Source of the DNA: an uncultured Oceanospirillaceae bacterium
GTDB lineage: Bacteria; Pseudomonadota; Gammaproteobacteria; Pseudomonadales; Balneatricaceae
Reading direction: 5' to 3'
Assembly (NCBI GenBank): GCA_913052465.1
Contig: CAJXEN010000002.1
Coordinates: 1 to 39,048 of the forward strand
DNA: 39,048 nucleotides
Part shown: positions 24,231 to 32,933 of the stretch, piece by piece
How the letters are laid out: the number at the start of each line of letters is the position of its first letter
Numbering within the stretch: the stretch's first letter is position 1
Notes under the pieces: model-generated
Seen by the model: only the letters and a program-made list of their open reading frames with translations
The model's database searches: none
Told to the model about the DNA's origin: nothing
Position numbers and translations under genes: made by a program

Positions 24231-24950
24231 GTGCGATTAATAGTATTAGATACAGAAACAACAGGCTTAGAACCCAAACAGGGGCATCGATTAATTGAGG
24301 TTGGTGCCCTAGAAATGGTTAATAGACGTCTTACGGGGGTAAACTTTCATCAGTACGTTAATCCACAACGTGATATGCCGATGGAAGCTCATGCGGTGCA
24401 TGGGATTAGTGAAGAGTTCTTGCAAGACAAACCATTGTTCTGTGCCATTGCAGATGAGTTTATAGAGTTTGTACGTGGTGCTGAATTAATCATTCACAAT
24501 GCTCCCTTTGACCTAGGTTTCCTAGATAATGAACTTGCGATAGCTGGTAAAACCAATGGGCAGCGTTATCCAAAAATTGCTGATATTTGTAAAATTACAG
24601 ATTCCTTAAAGCTAGCTAGACAACAACACCCCGGACAAAAAAACAACCTAGATGCCCTTTGTCGCCGCTACGGCATTAATAATTCTCATCGGGAATTGCA
24701 TGGAGCATTGTTAGATTCTGAAATTTTAGCAGACGTATACCTGTTGATGACTGGTGGTCAAACTGACTTGATGTGGGCAACACAAACGTCTTCTGCTAAC
24801 GACAAATCAACCACAAATAGCAGAATGGTGAGCTTAAGAGGAAACAATCTGCCTGTGGTTTTAGCGACCATCGAAGAGCTTAATGCTCATCAACTAAAGC
24901 TTGAAACAGTCTCAAAGGCATCGGGGGATCTATGCCTGTGGTTGCAATAA
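24231..24950 (+). CDS. dnaQ: DNA polymerase III epsilon subunit (proofreading)
   Basis: 3'-5' exonuclease of the replicative polymerase. DEDDh residues are D7 and E9 (LDTETTG), D94 (HNAPFDLGF), H157 and D162 (LHGALLDSEILADVYL). The C-terminal tail (about 180-239) is longer and more polar than the core and should hold the segment that binds the alpha subunit. The start is GTG with AGGA 7 bases before it. It follows rnhA by 18 bases in the same direction. The 212-base gap after it shows no tRNA gene; only a short GCCT-AAAA-AGGC hairpin is seen at about 24990-25001. Confidence 0.95.
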   Translation: MRLIVLDTETTGLEPKQGHRLIEVGALEMVNRRLTGVNFHQYVNPQRDMPMEAHAVHGISEEFLQDKPLFCAIADEFIEFVRGAELIIHNAPFDLGFLDNELAIAGKTNGQRYPKIADICKITDSLKLARQQHPGQKNNLDALCRRYGINNSHRELHGALLDSEILADVYLLMTGGQTDLMWATQTSSANDKSTTNSRMVSLRGNNLPVVLATIEELNAHQLKLETVSKASGDLCLWLQ

Positions 24951-25125
24951 GCACAATAAGTTAGCTCTCGAGTGATTTTTTTCAACGCCTAAAAAGGCAT
25001 TAATAAAGCGTAAACGGTCACTCTAGCAGACGACATCAGCAATCGTGTAATCCCGTTCGATGCTTTAAAGATCCCGCCCTATGCAATGCTATCTAGGCAG
25101 TAATAATGCAGCGCTTAAGAAACAA

Positions 25126-25156
25126 AGGCCACTAACCGCAATCGATTGAGTGGCCT
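25126..25156 (-). terminator. terminator after the SCP2 gene
   Basis: AGGCCACT (25126-25133) and AGTGGCCT (25149-25156) form a perfect 8-bp stem around a 15-base loop. On the minus strand TTTGTTTCTT follows, so it should stop the SCP2 transcript just after its stop codon. Confidence 0.72.
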
Positions 25157-25162
25157 GTGAAA

Positions 25163-25477
25163 TTAACCCATTTTGAATAATTGGCTTAACCGTGTACCCA
25201 ACATAACATCGCCTTCAGCCTGCAAACGACCACCCATAAATGCTGCCATACCATCTAATTCACCTGACACAATTTCTGAAAGTGTTTCTGAGTCCATAGA
25301 CATCGTAATTTCAGGGTCATCATGGTTGCCTAGGTTAGCATCGCAGTTTGCATCATTAATGGTTACGTAAAAATCATCATCATCAGAAATGCAAAATTGG
25401 AATGTTGCTTGTAAGCCTTCAGCTTCATCAGCGACGAATGCAGACTGCATTTGTGCCATTATTTCTGCTACTGCCAT
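25163..25477 (-). CDS. SCP2 sterol-carrier-like domain protein
   Basis: The 104-residue protein is a stand-alone SCP2 domain, which folds around a hydrophobic pocket for lipids or acyl-CoA. The pattern is typical: ATFQFCISD, DDDDFYVTINDANCDA, then ITMSMDSETLSEIVSGELDGMAAFMGGRLQAEGDVMLGTRLSQLF. It lacks the N- and C-terminal parts of UbiJ and has no signal peptide, so it is cytoplasmic. AGGA precedes the ATG. Its promoter carries a PsrA-like fatty-acid operator, supporting a role in fatty-acid metabolism (inference). It is divergent from sohB. Confidence 0.9.
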   Translation of the reverse strand: MAVAEIMAQMQSAFVADEAEGLQATFQFCISDDDDFYVTINDANCDANLGNHDDPEITMSMDSETLSEIVSGELDGMAAFMGGRLQAEGDVMLGTRLSQLFKMG

Positions 25478-25510
25478 TGGATTAGTCCTAGTAGTGAGTT
25501 TGAGGGGTCG

Positions 25511-25539
25511 ATTCTATGGGTTTTTTAACATAAAATCAA
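25511..25539 (-). promoter_or_regulatory. sigma-70 promoter of the SCP2 gene
   Basis: On the minus strand TTGATT (25534-25539), exactly 17 bases and TAGAAT (25511-25516) precede the ATG, giving a leader near 27 bases. The -35 is overlapped by the operator-like palindrome. Confidence 0.65.
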
Positions 25540-25551
25540 ACAGCCGTTTGA
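25536..25551. promoter_or_regulatory. PsrA-like operator over the SCP2 promoter -35
   Basis: TCAAAC-AGCC-GTTTGA fits the published PsrA-type consensus (G/C)AAAC-N4-GTTT(G/C) exactly. It shares AAACAGCYGTTTGA with the site before fabF. Binding here would block the -35 of the SCP2 promoter and might also affect sohB, which starts 101 bases away on the other side. The regulator itself is not in the window. Confidence 0.55.
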
Positions 25552-25652
25552 ATTGTAACTTTGATGCATGTTTCGTTATGGTTTTATGTCCTAATTAGAC
25601 TAGAATATGGGGTATTATTGAGTGTACCCAAGAACCATATCTGGAGAGTTAC

Positions 25653-26762
25653 GTGTTAGATTTTTTGTACGAGTACGGGTTATTTTTAGCTAAAGTGATT
25701 ACTTTTTGTGTTGCAGCTGTCGTGGTTATTGGCTTTTTAATAATGACAGGACAAAACCGCCGCCAACACAGTAAGGCTGGGCACATCGAGGTACGAAATC
25801 TTAATGAAGAATTTGAAGACATGACGGATACACTAGATCACGCCATGATGGACAAATACCAATTCAAGCAGTTACGTAAAAGCCAAGAGAAAGCTGACAA
25901 GCTCCAAACTAAACTAGATAAGGCTTATGCAAAAAAGCAGGCCAAGCAAACTAAGCTAAATGTCTCTGCAGAAACAAGCGAGGAAGAGGATGTTTCTACA
26001 GCCAAAAAACGTACCTTTGTATTGGATTTTGATGGCGACGTAAAAGCCAGCGCGTTAGAGTTTCTACGTCACGAGATTAGTGCCATTATATCTGTTGCTA
26101 AAGTGACTGATGAAATTATTATGCGCTTAGACTCAAGCGGTGGCATGGTGCACACCTATGGTTTGGCTGCATCGCAACTGGGACGCATTAACGCTGCCAA
26201 AATCCCACTCACTATTTGTGTTGACGAAATAGCGGCTAGTGGTGGCTACATGATGGCTTGTATGGCTAACCATATTATTGCCGCACCATTTGCCCTTGTC
26301 GGTTCTATTGGCGTAGTGGCAGAGGTACCTAACGTACACAGATTGTTAAAAAAGCACTCTATTGATGTTGAAGTGCTAACTGCAGGTGAACACAAGCGAA
26401 GCCTCACTATAATGGGTGAAAATACACGCAAGGGACGTGATAAGTTTGTAGACGACTTACAGCAAACTCACAGTTTATTTAAACATTGGGTAAAGCAACA
26501 ACGCCCACAACTTGATTTAGATAAAGTGGCTAATGGTGATGTATGGTATGGCCAACAAGCTATTGATATGGGCCTTGTAGACGCAGTGGGCACCTCAGAT
26601 GAAGTATTACTAGAGGCCATTAAAAAAAGTGATGTATTACTGATAGAGTACGTTGCTAAAAAGACCATTGGTGAAAAATTTGGCATTGCAGCCGCTACGA
26701 GTATAACGCTGTTCAGCAACCGCATATGGTCCAAAATACAACGTCAGTCTATTACCCACTAA
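25653..26762 (+). CDS. sohB: inner-membrane serine peptidase SohB
   Basis: S49-family peptidase of 369 residues. One N-terminal membrane segment (about 10-31) is followed by a charged Lys/Gln-rich stretch (70-102) and the ClpP-like domain. The expected Ser-Lys dyad is S196 (DEIAASGGYMMAC) and K248 (AGEHKRSLTIMGENT). FVLDFDGDVKASA and RLDSSGGMVHTYG are SohB signatures. GTG start with GGAG upstream. In E. coli extra SohB suppresses loss of the DegP protease; natural substrates are uncertain. The next gene starts 20 bases later. Confidence 0.94.
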   Translation: MLDFLYEYGLFLAKVITFCVAAVVVIGFLIMTGQNRRQHSKAGHIEVRNLNEEFEDMTDTLDHAMMDKYQFKQLRKSQEKADKLQTKLDKAYAKKQAKQTKLNVSAETSEEEDVSTAKKRTFVLDFDGDVKASALEFLRHEISAIISVAKVTDEIIMRLDSSGGMVHTYGLAASQLGRINAAKIPLTICVDEIAASGGYMMACMANHIIAAPFALVGSIGVVAEVPNVHRLLKKHSIDVEVLTAGEHKRSLTIMGENTRKGRDKFVDDLQQTHSLFKHWVKQQRPQLDLDKVANGDVWYGQQAIDMGLVDAVGTSDEVLLEAIKKSDVLLIEYVAKKTIGEKFGIAAATSITLFSNRIWSKIQRQSITH

Positions 26763-26782
26763 ATTGCTTAAGGAACTATTTA

Positions 26783-27565
26783 ATGCAGTCTTTTTCAAGC
26801 CTTTGTAAACCTTTGAAACCAAACTTTTTGGGGTTAAGCGATACACCAGTGCGTATTGGCTTAGTGGTATTGGCAACAGACATGGTGCTTGAAGCCGAAT
26901 GGCGCGAACTATTTACTGGCTTACCGATCGAGGTTTTGGTAGCTCGCATAGCCTGTGAAGCAGAAGTGACTCCTGAGGCGTTGTTAACCATGGCGCATCA
27001 GATAGGTCAGTGTGCTAGCTTAATATTGCCGGACGTAACGCTAGATGCGATCGCTTACGGATGCACGTCTGGCAGTTTAGTGATAGGTGAAGATAAGGTG
27101 CATCAATTGCTTCAACAGGGCAACGTACAACAAATTACTAGTAATCCATTTAGTGCAGCCAAAGCTGCATTAGCACACATTAAGGCGCAAAATGTGGTGG
27201 TGCTTTCTCCTTACTTAGCCTCTGTCAATAGACCCTTTTATAAGGCGCTAACTCACGCCAGTTTTAACATTACACGTTGGGGCAGCTTGGACCTAACACT
27301 AGATCGTGACATTGGCGCCATGAACCCAGATCATTTACCTATATTGATTGATCAGCTAATTGATGGTCTTGAAGTGTTGCCAGATGCAGTATTTATTTCT
27401 TGCACTAACTTTAAAGCAATAGCCAAGTTACATGAACTAGAGCAGCGTTATGGCTGTTACTTTATGTCTAGTAATCAAGTGATGGCCTGGCATGTTTTAC
27501 ACCAGCTTAATATTACACTACCTAAAGCCCAGGCTGGACGCTTGCTGAGTTCGGTATCCGTATAA
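26783..27565 (+). CDS. Asp/Glu racemase-superfamily protein, maleate isomerase/EutA-like
   Basis: The 260-residue protein has the two-domain racemase fold with both catalytic cysteines: C94 in AYGCTSGSLVIG and C207 in FISCTNF. RIGLVVLATDMVLEAEW and VLSPYLASVNRPFYKAL match the maleate cis-trans isomerase / arylmalonate decarboxylase / EutA group. The frame opens at 26726 inside sohB; I prefer the ATG at 26783, with AAGGA before it. No ectoine-degradation genes are nearby, so EutA function is not supported by context. It may be co-transcribed with sohB. Its stop abuts the stop of the opposing molybdoprotein with no gap. Confidence 0.82.
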   Translation: MQSFSSLCKPLKPNFLGLSDTPVRIGLVVLATDMVLEAEWRELFTGLPIEVLVARIACEAEVTPEALLTMAHQIGQCASLILPDVTLDAIAYGCTSGSLVIGEDKVHQLLQQGNVQQITSNPFSAAKAALAHIKAQNVVVLSPYLASVNRPFYKALTHASFNITRWGSLDLTLDRDIGAMNPDHLPILIDQLIDGLEVLPDAVFISCTNFKAIAKLHELEQRYGCYFMSSNQVMAWHVLHQLNITLPKAQAGRLLSSVSV

Positions 27566-29626
27566 CTAGTTAGTTTTACTACAAGGCTTCAGCCACACGC
27601 TGGTGTCATGAAATACTGCACCACCATATGGTAAGCCTGGTTCTGCGCTGGTAAGGGCATTAATGCCCACTTTGCCAATAAAGGCTTTATTGGGCCAAAT
27701 AGATTCGCACACTAAAACCCCCTGTTGCAATCCTGCATACTCTTTAATAGGCAAAATAAGTTGCCCCCTTGAATTACCTATTTCAACAAGGTCGCCATTT
27801 TTCACACCTAAAGCTAAGCAATCCTTAGGGTGAATCATTAGGTCTGGTTGCTTCTCCAACCTCAGTGAAGATGGGGTCTCAGTAAAACTTGTGTTCAAAA
27901 AATGACGGGCAGGGGCCGTTACCAAGCGCCATCGCTGTTTAGCTGTGGTAGGGTCAGTGATCGCAACATGGTCGGCAAACGAAGAGGTATTAACCTTACC
28001 TAACAAGAGCTCATCCCAGCCATGGCGAAAATGAAATTTACCATCACTATGACCAAAGCCATTTAAGTAATGTGCATCCTCAAAGGGTAACGCACAGTCT
28101 ACAAAATTATTTTGCCATAAGGTTTTCCAATCAACTACGCCACCTCGCTCTACGCAGTCTTTCATAAGCGCTACTTCAGACATTTTAAAGCCTTCATGCT
28201 GGCTACCTAAACGTCGACCCAACTCGTTAATAACCCATAAATTACTGCGACATTGGCCAGGTGGCTCAATGACTTTACGACTGATTTGAAGGTGTGTGTG
28301 GCCGCCCCCTAAATAAATGTCATCATGTTCTAAAAACATAGTGGCAGGTAGGACTAGGTCTGCCATAGCAGCTGTTTCTGTCATAAACTGCTCATGCACA
28401 CAAATAAACAAATTATTACGTTCAAAACCCTGTCGCACCAAATTTGATTCGGGGCATACCGCTAAGGGATTAGTGTTTTGAATGAACAGGGCTTTAATAG
28501 GCGCCTTACCTTGCAAGTCTTTTTTATTATTAGTAAGTATTGGACCAATACGTGATTGGTCTAATTCTCGGGTAATTTCATCAAGGCAATCCAAACCTCT
28601 GATAATATTTAAGTCTACTGGATACATAGCACTGTTAGTGTAAAGGGCTCCACCACCCAAGTGTTTCCAAGCGCCAGTCACTGCTGGTAAACACGAGGCC
28701 GCATGCATATTAAAAGCACCATTGCGGCTGCGGCTGAAGCCATATCCTAAGCGAATAAATGACTGGGGATTGGCACCATACCATTGCGCGAAGGTTTCTA
28801 TGTCTGCTTCAGTTAAGCCTGTAATGTTTGACGCCCATGCTGGTGTTCTTGTTTGTAGATGTTTTTCTAGCCCGCATGGGTCATCCGTGTATTTATTCAA
28901 ATAATCCCAGTCAGCGTATCCGTCTCTAAATAAACAATGCATAACGGCACAAGCCAAAGCGCCATCAGTGCCAGGTTTTAGCATCAGGTGTAAATCGGCT
29001 TTTTGCGCCGTTGCTGTCTGGTACGGATCTACAACAATTAACTTGGATTTATTGTTATTACGAGCTTTATTAATGTGATTCATGACATTAATTTGGGTGT
29101 GCACTGGATTACCACCCCACACCACAATAAGCGATGAATACTTCATTTCACGTGGATCGATACCTCGCTTAAGTCCAGCACCTGCAGTATAACCGGCGTC
29201 AGCTAAAGTCGTACAAATGGTAGATTTTTGACGTGAATAACCTAAAGCATGGCTAAGCCGGTCTATAGAGTCCCTTTGAACTAACCCCATAGTGCCTGCG
29301 TAGTGATAAGGCCAAATGGCCTCAGGACCATATTTACTGGTAATTTTGGTGAATTTATCAACCATCATCGCCATAGCTTGATCCCAGCCAATAGGTTCAA
29401 ACGCCTCTATGCCTTTGGCACCAGTACGCATTAGGGGCTGAGTCAGACGTTGAGGGTGGTGTATGCGGTCTTTATAGCGGGCCACCTTTGCGCAAATAAC
29501 ACCATCAGTATAGGTCTGGCTTTTGCTACCATAAACGCCACCGATGGTATGGCTGTCTATACGCTCTACTTCTAAGGCGCAAACACTTGGGCAATCATGA
29601 GGGCAGGTAGCTGCTATTCTTTGCAT
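27566..29626 (-). CDS. molybdopterin oxidoreductase of unknown substrate
   Basis: Mo/W-bisMGD enzyme of the DMSO reductase superfamily, 686 residues from MQRIAATCPHDCPSVC. The N-terminal 4Fe-4S site is C8, C12, C16 and C45 (GVICAKVARY). LIVVWGGNPVHTQ and LIVVDPYQT (MGD binding), ADLVLPATMFLEHDD and the C-terminal molydop-binding domain (MIHPKDCLALGVKNGDLVEI) follow. No Tat signal is present, so it should be cytoplasmic. A GTG at 29677 would add 17 residues but overlaps tmcA; I use the ATG at 29626. No iron-sulfur or membrane partner genes are next to it, so substrate and electron partner are open. Confidence 0.88.
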   Translation of the reverse strand: MQRIAATCPHDCPSVCALEVERIDSHTIGGVYGSKSQTYTDGVICAKVARYKDRIHHPQRLTQPLMRTGAKGIEAFEPIGWDQAMAMMVDKFTKITSKYGPEAIWPYHYAGTMGLVQRDSIDRLSHALGYSRQKSTICTTLADAGYTAGAGLKRGIDPREMKYSSLIVVWGGNPVHTQINVMNHINKARNNNKSKLIVVDPYQTATAQKADLHLMLKPGTDGALACAVMHCLFRDGYADWDYLNKYTDDPCGLEKHLQTRTPAWASNITGLTEADIETFAQWYGANPQSFIRLGYGFSRSRNGAFNMHAASCLPAVTGAWKHLGGGALYTNSAMYPVDLNIIRGLDCLDEITRELDQSRIGPILTNNKKDLQGKAPIKALFIQNTNPLAVCPESNLVRQGFERNNLFICVHEQFMTETAAMADLVLPATMFLEHDDIYLGGGHTHLQISRKVIEPPGQCRSNLWVINELGRRLGSQHEGFKMSEVALMKDCVERGGVVDWKTLWQNNFVDCALPFEDAHYLNGFGHSDGKFHFRHGWDELLLGKVNTSSFADHVAITDPTTAKQRWRLVTAPARHFLNTSFTETPSSLRLEKQPDLMIHPKDCLALGVKNGDLVEIGNSRGQLILPIKEYAGLQQGVLVCESIWPNKAFIGKVGINALTSAEPGLPYGGAVFHDTSVWLKPCSKTN

Positions 29627-29670
29627 ATTGTTTTTGACATCGTTTATTGTTACTTCTAAGTGTACAATAA

Positions 29671-31782
29671 ATGCCACTCATAGCCACCAAGGATTGGACT
29701 ACTTTGCACCCTATTCCACTATTAGCTGATTTTCGTGAACCGCTATTAATGGCACGATTAAACGGCCATCGTTTGATGTTAGTGGTGGCAATGTCACAAG
29801 AGCAAGGTATCGCTCAGGCGCAAGAACTGACTCGCGCTAGTTCCTCGTGCTTGTGGATAGATGTAATAAAAAATGACCAAATTTTGTATACAAACCACCA
29901 ATACATCAGCTCGGATCAAGCTAATCAGTTCTTAGGCACATGTAACCAATATGTGGTCTACAATGCACATAGTGGGTTTAATGCCAACGCTTTTTGTGGC
30001 TTTAGCGGAACGGTTTCTGCAGGGGGTGTATTAGTTTTACTTACACCAGACACGCATCAATGGCATAGTAATTTTGATACTCAACTAAAAAATTATGGCC
30101 AACTAGCCAGCAATGCTCATTCATATTTTATCCAATGGTGGCAACTGCAATGGCAAAGCCATGACGCAGTATACGTTTTGCAGTCGCAGGTATATGGCCA
30201 TAATGATCAACTAAAAAGCGATATTTGGCAGCCATTATCTGACCTCACACAAACCTCGATGAGGTTTGAGCCTACGGCCCAACAACAGGGCATTATTGAT
30301 CAACTTATTACTGTCTATGATAGACAAACGCCTATGGTTTTTACTATTGATGCTCATAGAGGTAGGGGCAAATCATCTTGCTTAGGGTGGCTAATTAAAG
30401 CCATTAGCAAAAATGCCAGACACGAGCAGATTCACAATAGCATTATAGTCACTGCGCCGAGCAAACGGGCCCTTGGCGCTATGATACATACTGCAGCGCC
30501 ACAAAAGATCAATTTTTATGCCTTAGACACCCTATTAAAGATGCGCCCAGAGGGAGGTATGCTAATCGTTGATGAAGCTGCATCTGTGCCTCTGTCGCAG
30601 CTGAAAAAGCTAATCGACTACTATGATTTAGTCGTTTTATCGTCCACGCAAGATGGCTATGAGGGCAGTGGTCAAGGTTATCGACTTAAGTTACCACATA
30701 TTATTAATGACCTTGGACGGGCCTGTAAGGTAATGAAATTAACCCAACCTATGCGCTGGCAGACCAATGACCCGTTAGAAGAGTTTATCCGAAGTAGTTT
30801 TTTATGTGATGTAAAGACGCCAAATGTTGGAAAAAAGTTACCCTATGACTCTAAACAATTACCCAATTACTGTCAGGTAACAGGCCAGCAATTGGCTTAT
30901 GATAATAACTTATTGAGGCAGGTTTACGCATTACTCATGTTGGCTCACTACCAAACCACCCCCCAAGACTTGCGGATATTGCTTGATCACCCTGAACATA
31001 AGATTCATCTGTGTTATGTCGGCAGTCAACTAGCTGGGTTAGCATGGGTGGCCTGTGAGGGTGGTTTAGACTCTGAATTAGCCCAGCAAATTACGCTAGG
31101 AACACGACGTATTCAAGGCCATCTTTTAGCGCAAATTTTAGCCCAGCAAGCTAGCTTTTCAAACGCTTGTCAAATGCACAGTTGGCGTATCCAACGCCTA
31201 GTAGTGTTGCCGTCGCTACAGGGAAAGGGACTAGGGTCGGCTTTACTGCAACAGATTTATAGTTTGGCAAAACAGTCTCACGTGGACTTTGTTGGTGCCA
31301 GTTTTTCTGCAAGCAACGATACCTTAAGGTTTTGGCGTACCAACAACTTTTTACCTGCATGGCTTGGAATACGAGCAGACGCGGCTACTGGGCTCAATAG
31401 TGTGCAGGTGATACGCCCCATAAGTGATGCGGCCACACAAATGACCAAAGACCTAAGCTATCACTTGCAAGGTTACTTAAATTTTGGCAAAGACATTTGG
31501 TTTGGCTCAGTAAATTCGCAAACTTGGCAAGACCTGCATTGGGCAGATCTTCCAACTGTAACTATAGATCACCAACGCCAGCAACAGCAGAAGCTGTTAA
31601 GGATACTGGCACAAGGGCTTGCAGGCTTTAGTGGACCGTTGTATTTATTGCACAGACAATTAGCGGATAAAAAACGCAAAAAAATAGTAATGAATGCAGC
31701 ACAAAACAACACTCATAAAGGCTTACAGCGTGAAGTGAGGCAACTAGCAGCACTAATACTAGAATCTTCTTCTGTTGAATAA
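29671..31782 (+). CDS. tmcA: tRNA(Met) cytidine acetyltransferase
   Basis: Makes N4-acetylcytidine at the wobble base C34 of elongator tRNA-Met, using acetyl-CoA and ATP. The 703-residue protein has an N-terminal DUF1726-type region, an RNA-helicase-like module with Walker A AHRGRGKSS (228-236) and DEAA (301-304), then a GNAT domain whose acetyl-CoA loop is LQGKGLG (516-522), and a C-terminal tRNA-binding tail. E. coli TmcA is slightly shorter. The ATG at 29671 has only a weak ribosome-binding site. It is divergent from the molybdoprotein gene, leaving about 44 bases for both promoters. Confidence 0.95.
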   Translation: MPLIATKDWTTLHPIPLLADFREPLLMARLNGHRLMLVVAMSQEQGIAQAQELTRASSSCLWIDVIKNDQILYTNHQYISSDQANQFLGTCNQYVVYNAHSGFNANAFCGFSGTVSAGGVLVLLTPDTHQWHSNFDTQLKNYGQLASNAHSYFIQWWQLQWQSHDAVYVLQSQVYGHNDQLKSDIWQPLSDLTQTSMRFEPTAQQQGIIDQLITVYDRQTPMVFTIDAHRGRGKSSCLGWLIKAISKNARHEQIHNSIIVTAPSKRALGAMIHTAAPQKINFYALDTLLKMRPEGGMLIVDEAASVPLSQLKKLIDYYDLVVLSSTQDGYEGSGQGYRLKLPHIINDLGRACKVMKLTQPMRWQTNDPLEEFIRSSFLCDVKTPNVGKKLPYDSKQLPNYCQVTGQQLAYDNNLLRQVYALLMLAHYQTTPQDLRILLDHPEHKIHLCYVGSQLAGLAWVACEGGLDSELAQQITLGTRRIQGHLLAQILAQQASFSNACQMHSWRIQRLVVLPSLQGKGLGSALLQQIYSLAKQSHVDFVGASFSASNDTLRFWRTNNFLPAWLGIRADAATGLNSVQVIRPISDAATQMTKDLSYHLQGYLNFGKDIWFGSVNSQTWQDLHWADLPTVTIDHQRQQQQKLLRILAQGLAGFSGPLYLLHRQLADKKRKKIVMNAAQNNTHKGLQREVRQLAALILESSSVE

Positions 31783-31796
31783 CAATGATAATTGTT
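31781..31796. repeat. AT-rich inverted repeat after tmcA
   Basis: AACAAT-GATA-ATTGTT overlaps the tmcA stop codon. Arms are 6 bp and no T-run follows. It only loosely resembles a Fur box. It lies about 95 bases before selD, and its role is unknown. Confidence 0.3.
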
Positions 31797-31891
31797 GATG
31801 GATGGATTGGTGATAGGTTTCGCAATTGAGGCGCAGCACAATAGGTATAAACTGGGTATACTGCTATCTTTGTTAATTTGTCTGATTAATC

Positions 31892-32932
31892 ATGAGCTCA
31901 GTTAAACTTACCCAATATAGCCACGGTGCTGGTTGTGGCTGTAAAATTTCGCCCCAAGTACTTGATGTGATGCTACAATCACAGCTACCCAAATTCTCTC
32001 ACCCTAATTTACTCGTGGGCAACGAAACCCGTGATGACGCCGCAGTGTTTGATTTGGGTGATGGTTCTGGCATTATCAGTACCACTGATTTTTTCATGCC
32101 TATCGTTGATGACCCCTTTGATTTTGGCCGCGTTGCAGCCACTAATGCGATTAGTGATGTTTATGCAATGGGTGGCCAGCCATTAATGGCCATTGCCATA
32201 TTAGGATGGCCTGTTGATAAATTGGACCCAGAAATTGCTGCCATGGTGATAGATGGCGCACGAGCGGTATGTGCACAGGCCAACATTTGCCTCGCAGGTG
32301 GTCACAGTATAGATGCATTAGAACCTATATTTGGGCTAGCCGTAACCGGCCGAGTGGAGTTAGAGCACCTTCAACGCAATGACCAAGCTCAAGCTGGTGA
32401 TCGATTAATGCTTACCAAACCCTTGGGTATAGGCATCTTAACTACAGCTGAAAAACGCGGCATACTCCGACCAGCAGATGTAAACTTGGCTCGTGACAGT
32501 ATGGTGAAGCTCAATGACTTAGGTGCAAAGTTGGCGCCTTTAACGGGCGTACATGCAATGACTGACGTTACTGGTTTCGGCTTAATGGGTCATTTAGTTG
32601 AGGTCTGTGAGGGAAGCCAGTTACAAGCCCTTATTGAGTTCGACAAAGTCCCCTTACTAACAGATCTACAACACTACCTTAACCAAGACTGCGTGCCAGG
32701 AGGCAGTGCTAGGAACTTTGCCAGCTATAGCCATAAGCTAGGAACTCTCACTGAGGAACAGTTGAACATCCTGTGTGACCCGCAAACAAGTGGTGGTTTA
32801 TTGGTGGCTGTGGCAGAGAGTCAAGTCGGCGCAGCAGAAGAAATTTGCCGTGCTCAAGCACATGAGTGTGTGTGGATTGGACGCTTATCTGCCCCAAAAG
32901 ATACGCAAAAACACTGGATCGAGGTAATTTAA
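31892..32932 (+). CDS. selD: selenophosphate synthetase
   Basis: Makes selenophosphate from selenide and ATP, the selenium donor for selenocysteine and for tRNA 2-selenouridine. The 346-residue protein starts with the catalytic [12 protein letters not shown]17 is ordinary cysteine, not selenocysteine. [32 protein letters not shown] and [11 protein letters not shown] are AIRS-family ATP-binding signatures, and [10 protein letters not shown] closes the active site. No clear ribosome-binding site precedes the ATG. The next gene (mnmH) starts one base after its stop, so the selenium is at least meant for tRNA; selA and selB are not in the window. Confidence 0.96.
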   Translation: MSSVKLTQYSHGAGCGCKISPQVLDVMLQSQLPKFSHPNLLVGNETRDDAAVFDLGDGSGIISTTDFFMPIVDDPFDFGRVAATNAISDVYAMGGQPLMAIAILGWPVDKLDPEIAAMVIDGARAVCAQANICLAGGHSIDALEPIFGLAVTGRVELEHLQRNDQAQAGDRLMLTKPLGIGILTTAEKRGILRPADVNLARDSMVKLNDLGAKLAPLTGVHAMTDVTGFGLMGHLVEVCEGSQLQALIEFDKVPLLTDLQHYLNQDCVPGGSARNFASYSHKLGTLTEEQLNILCDPQTSGGLLVAVAESQVGAAEEICRAQAHECVWIGRLSAPKDTQKHWIEVI

Positions 32933-32933
32933 A

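Noticed and set aside
23861-24277. 138-codon open frame on minus opposite rnhA
   Set aside because: It mirrors the conserved RNase HI sequence and shows no independent coding sign.
24951-25125. Possible tRNA-Asp after dnaQ, as in enterobacteria, prompted by a GTTCGAT string near 25052
   Set aside because: No acceptor stem, D-arm or anticodon arm can be folded around it and there is no CCA end.
31781-31799. Fur box before selD
   Set aside because: Only about 12 of 19 bases match and selD is not an iron gene; kept only as an inverted repeat.
31892-31945. Selenocysteine in SelD
   Set aside because: The catalytic position is TGT (cysteine), with no in-frame TGA and no need for a SECIS element.
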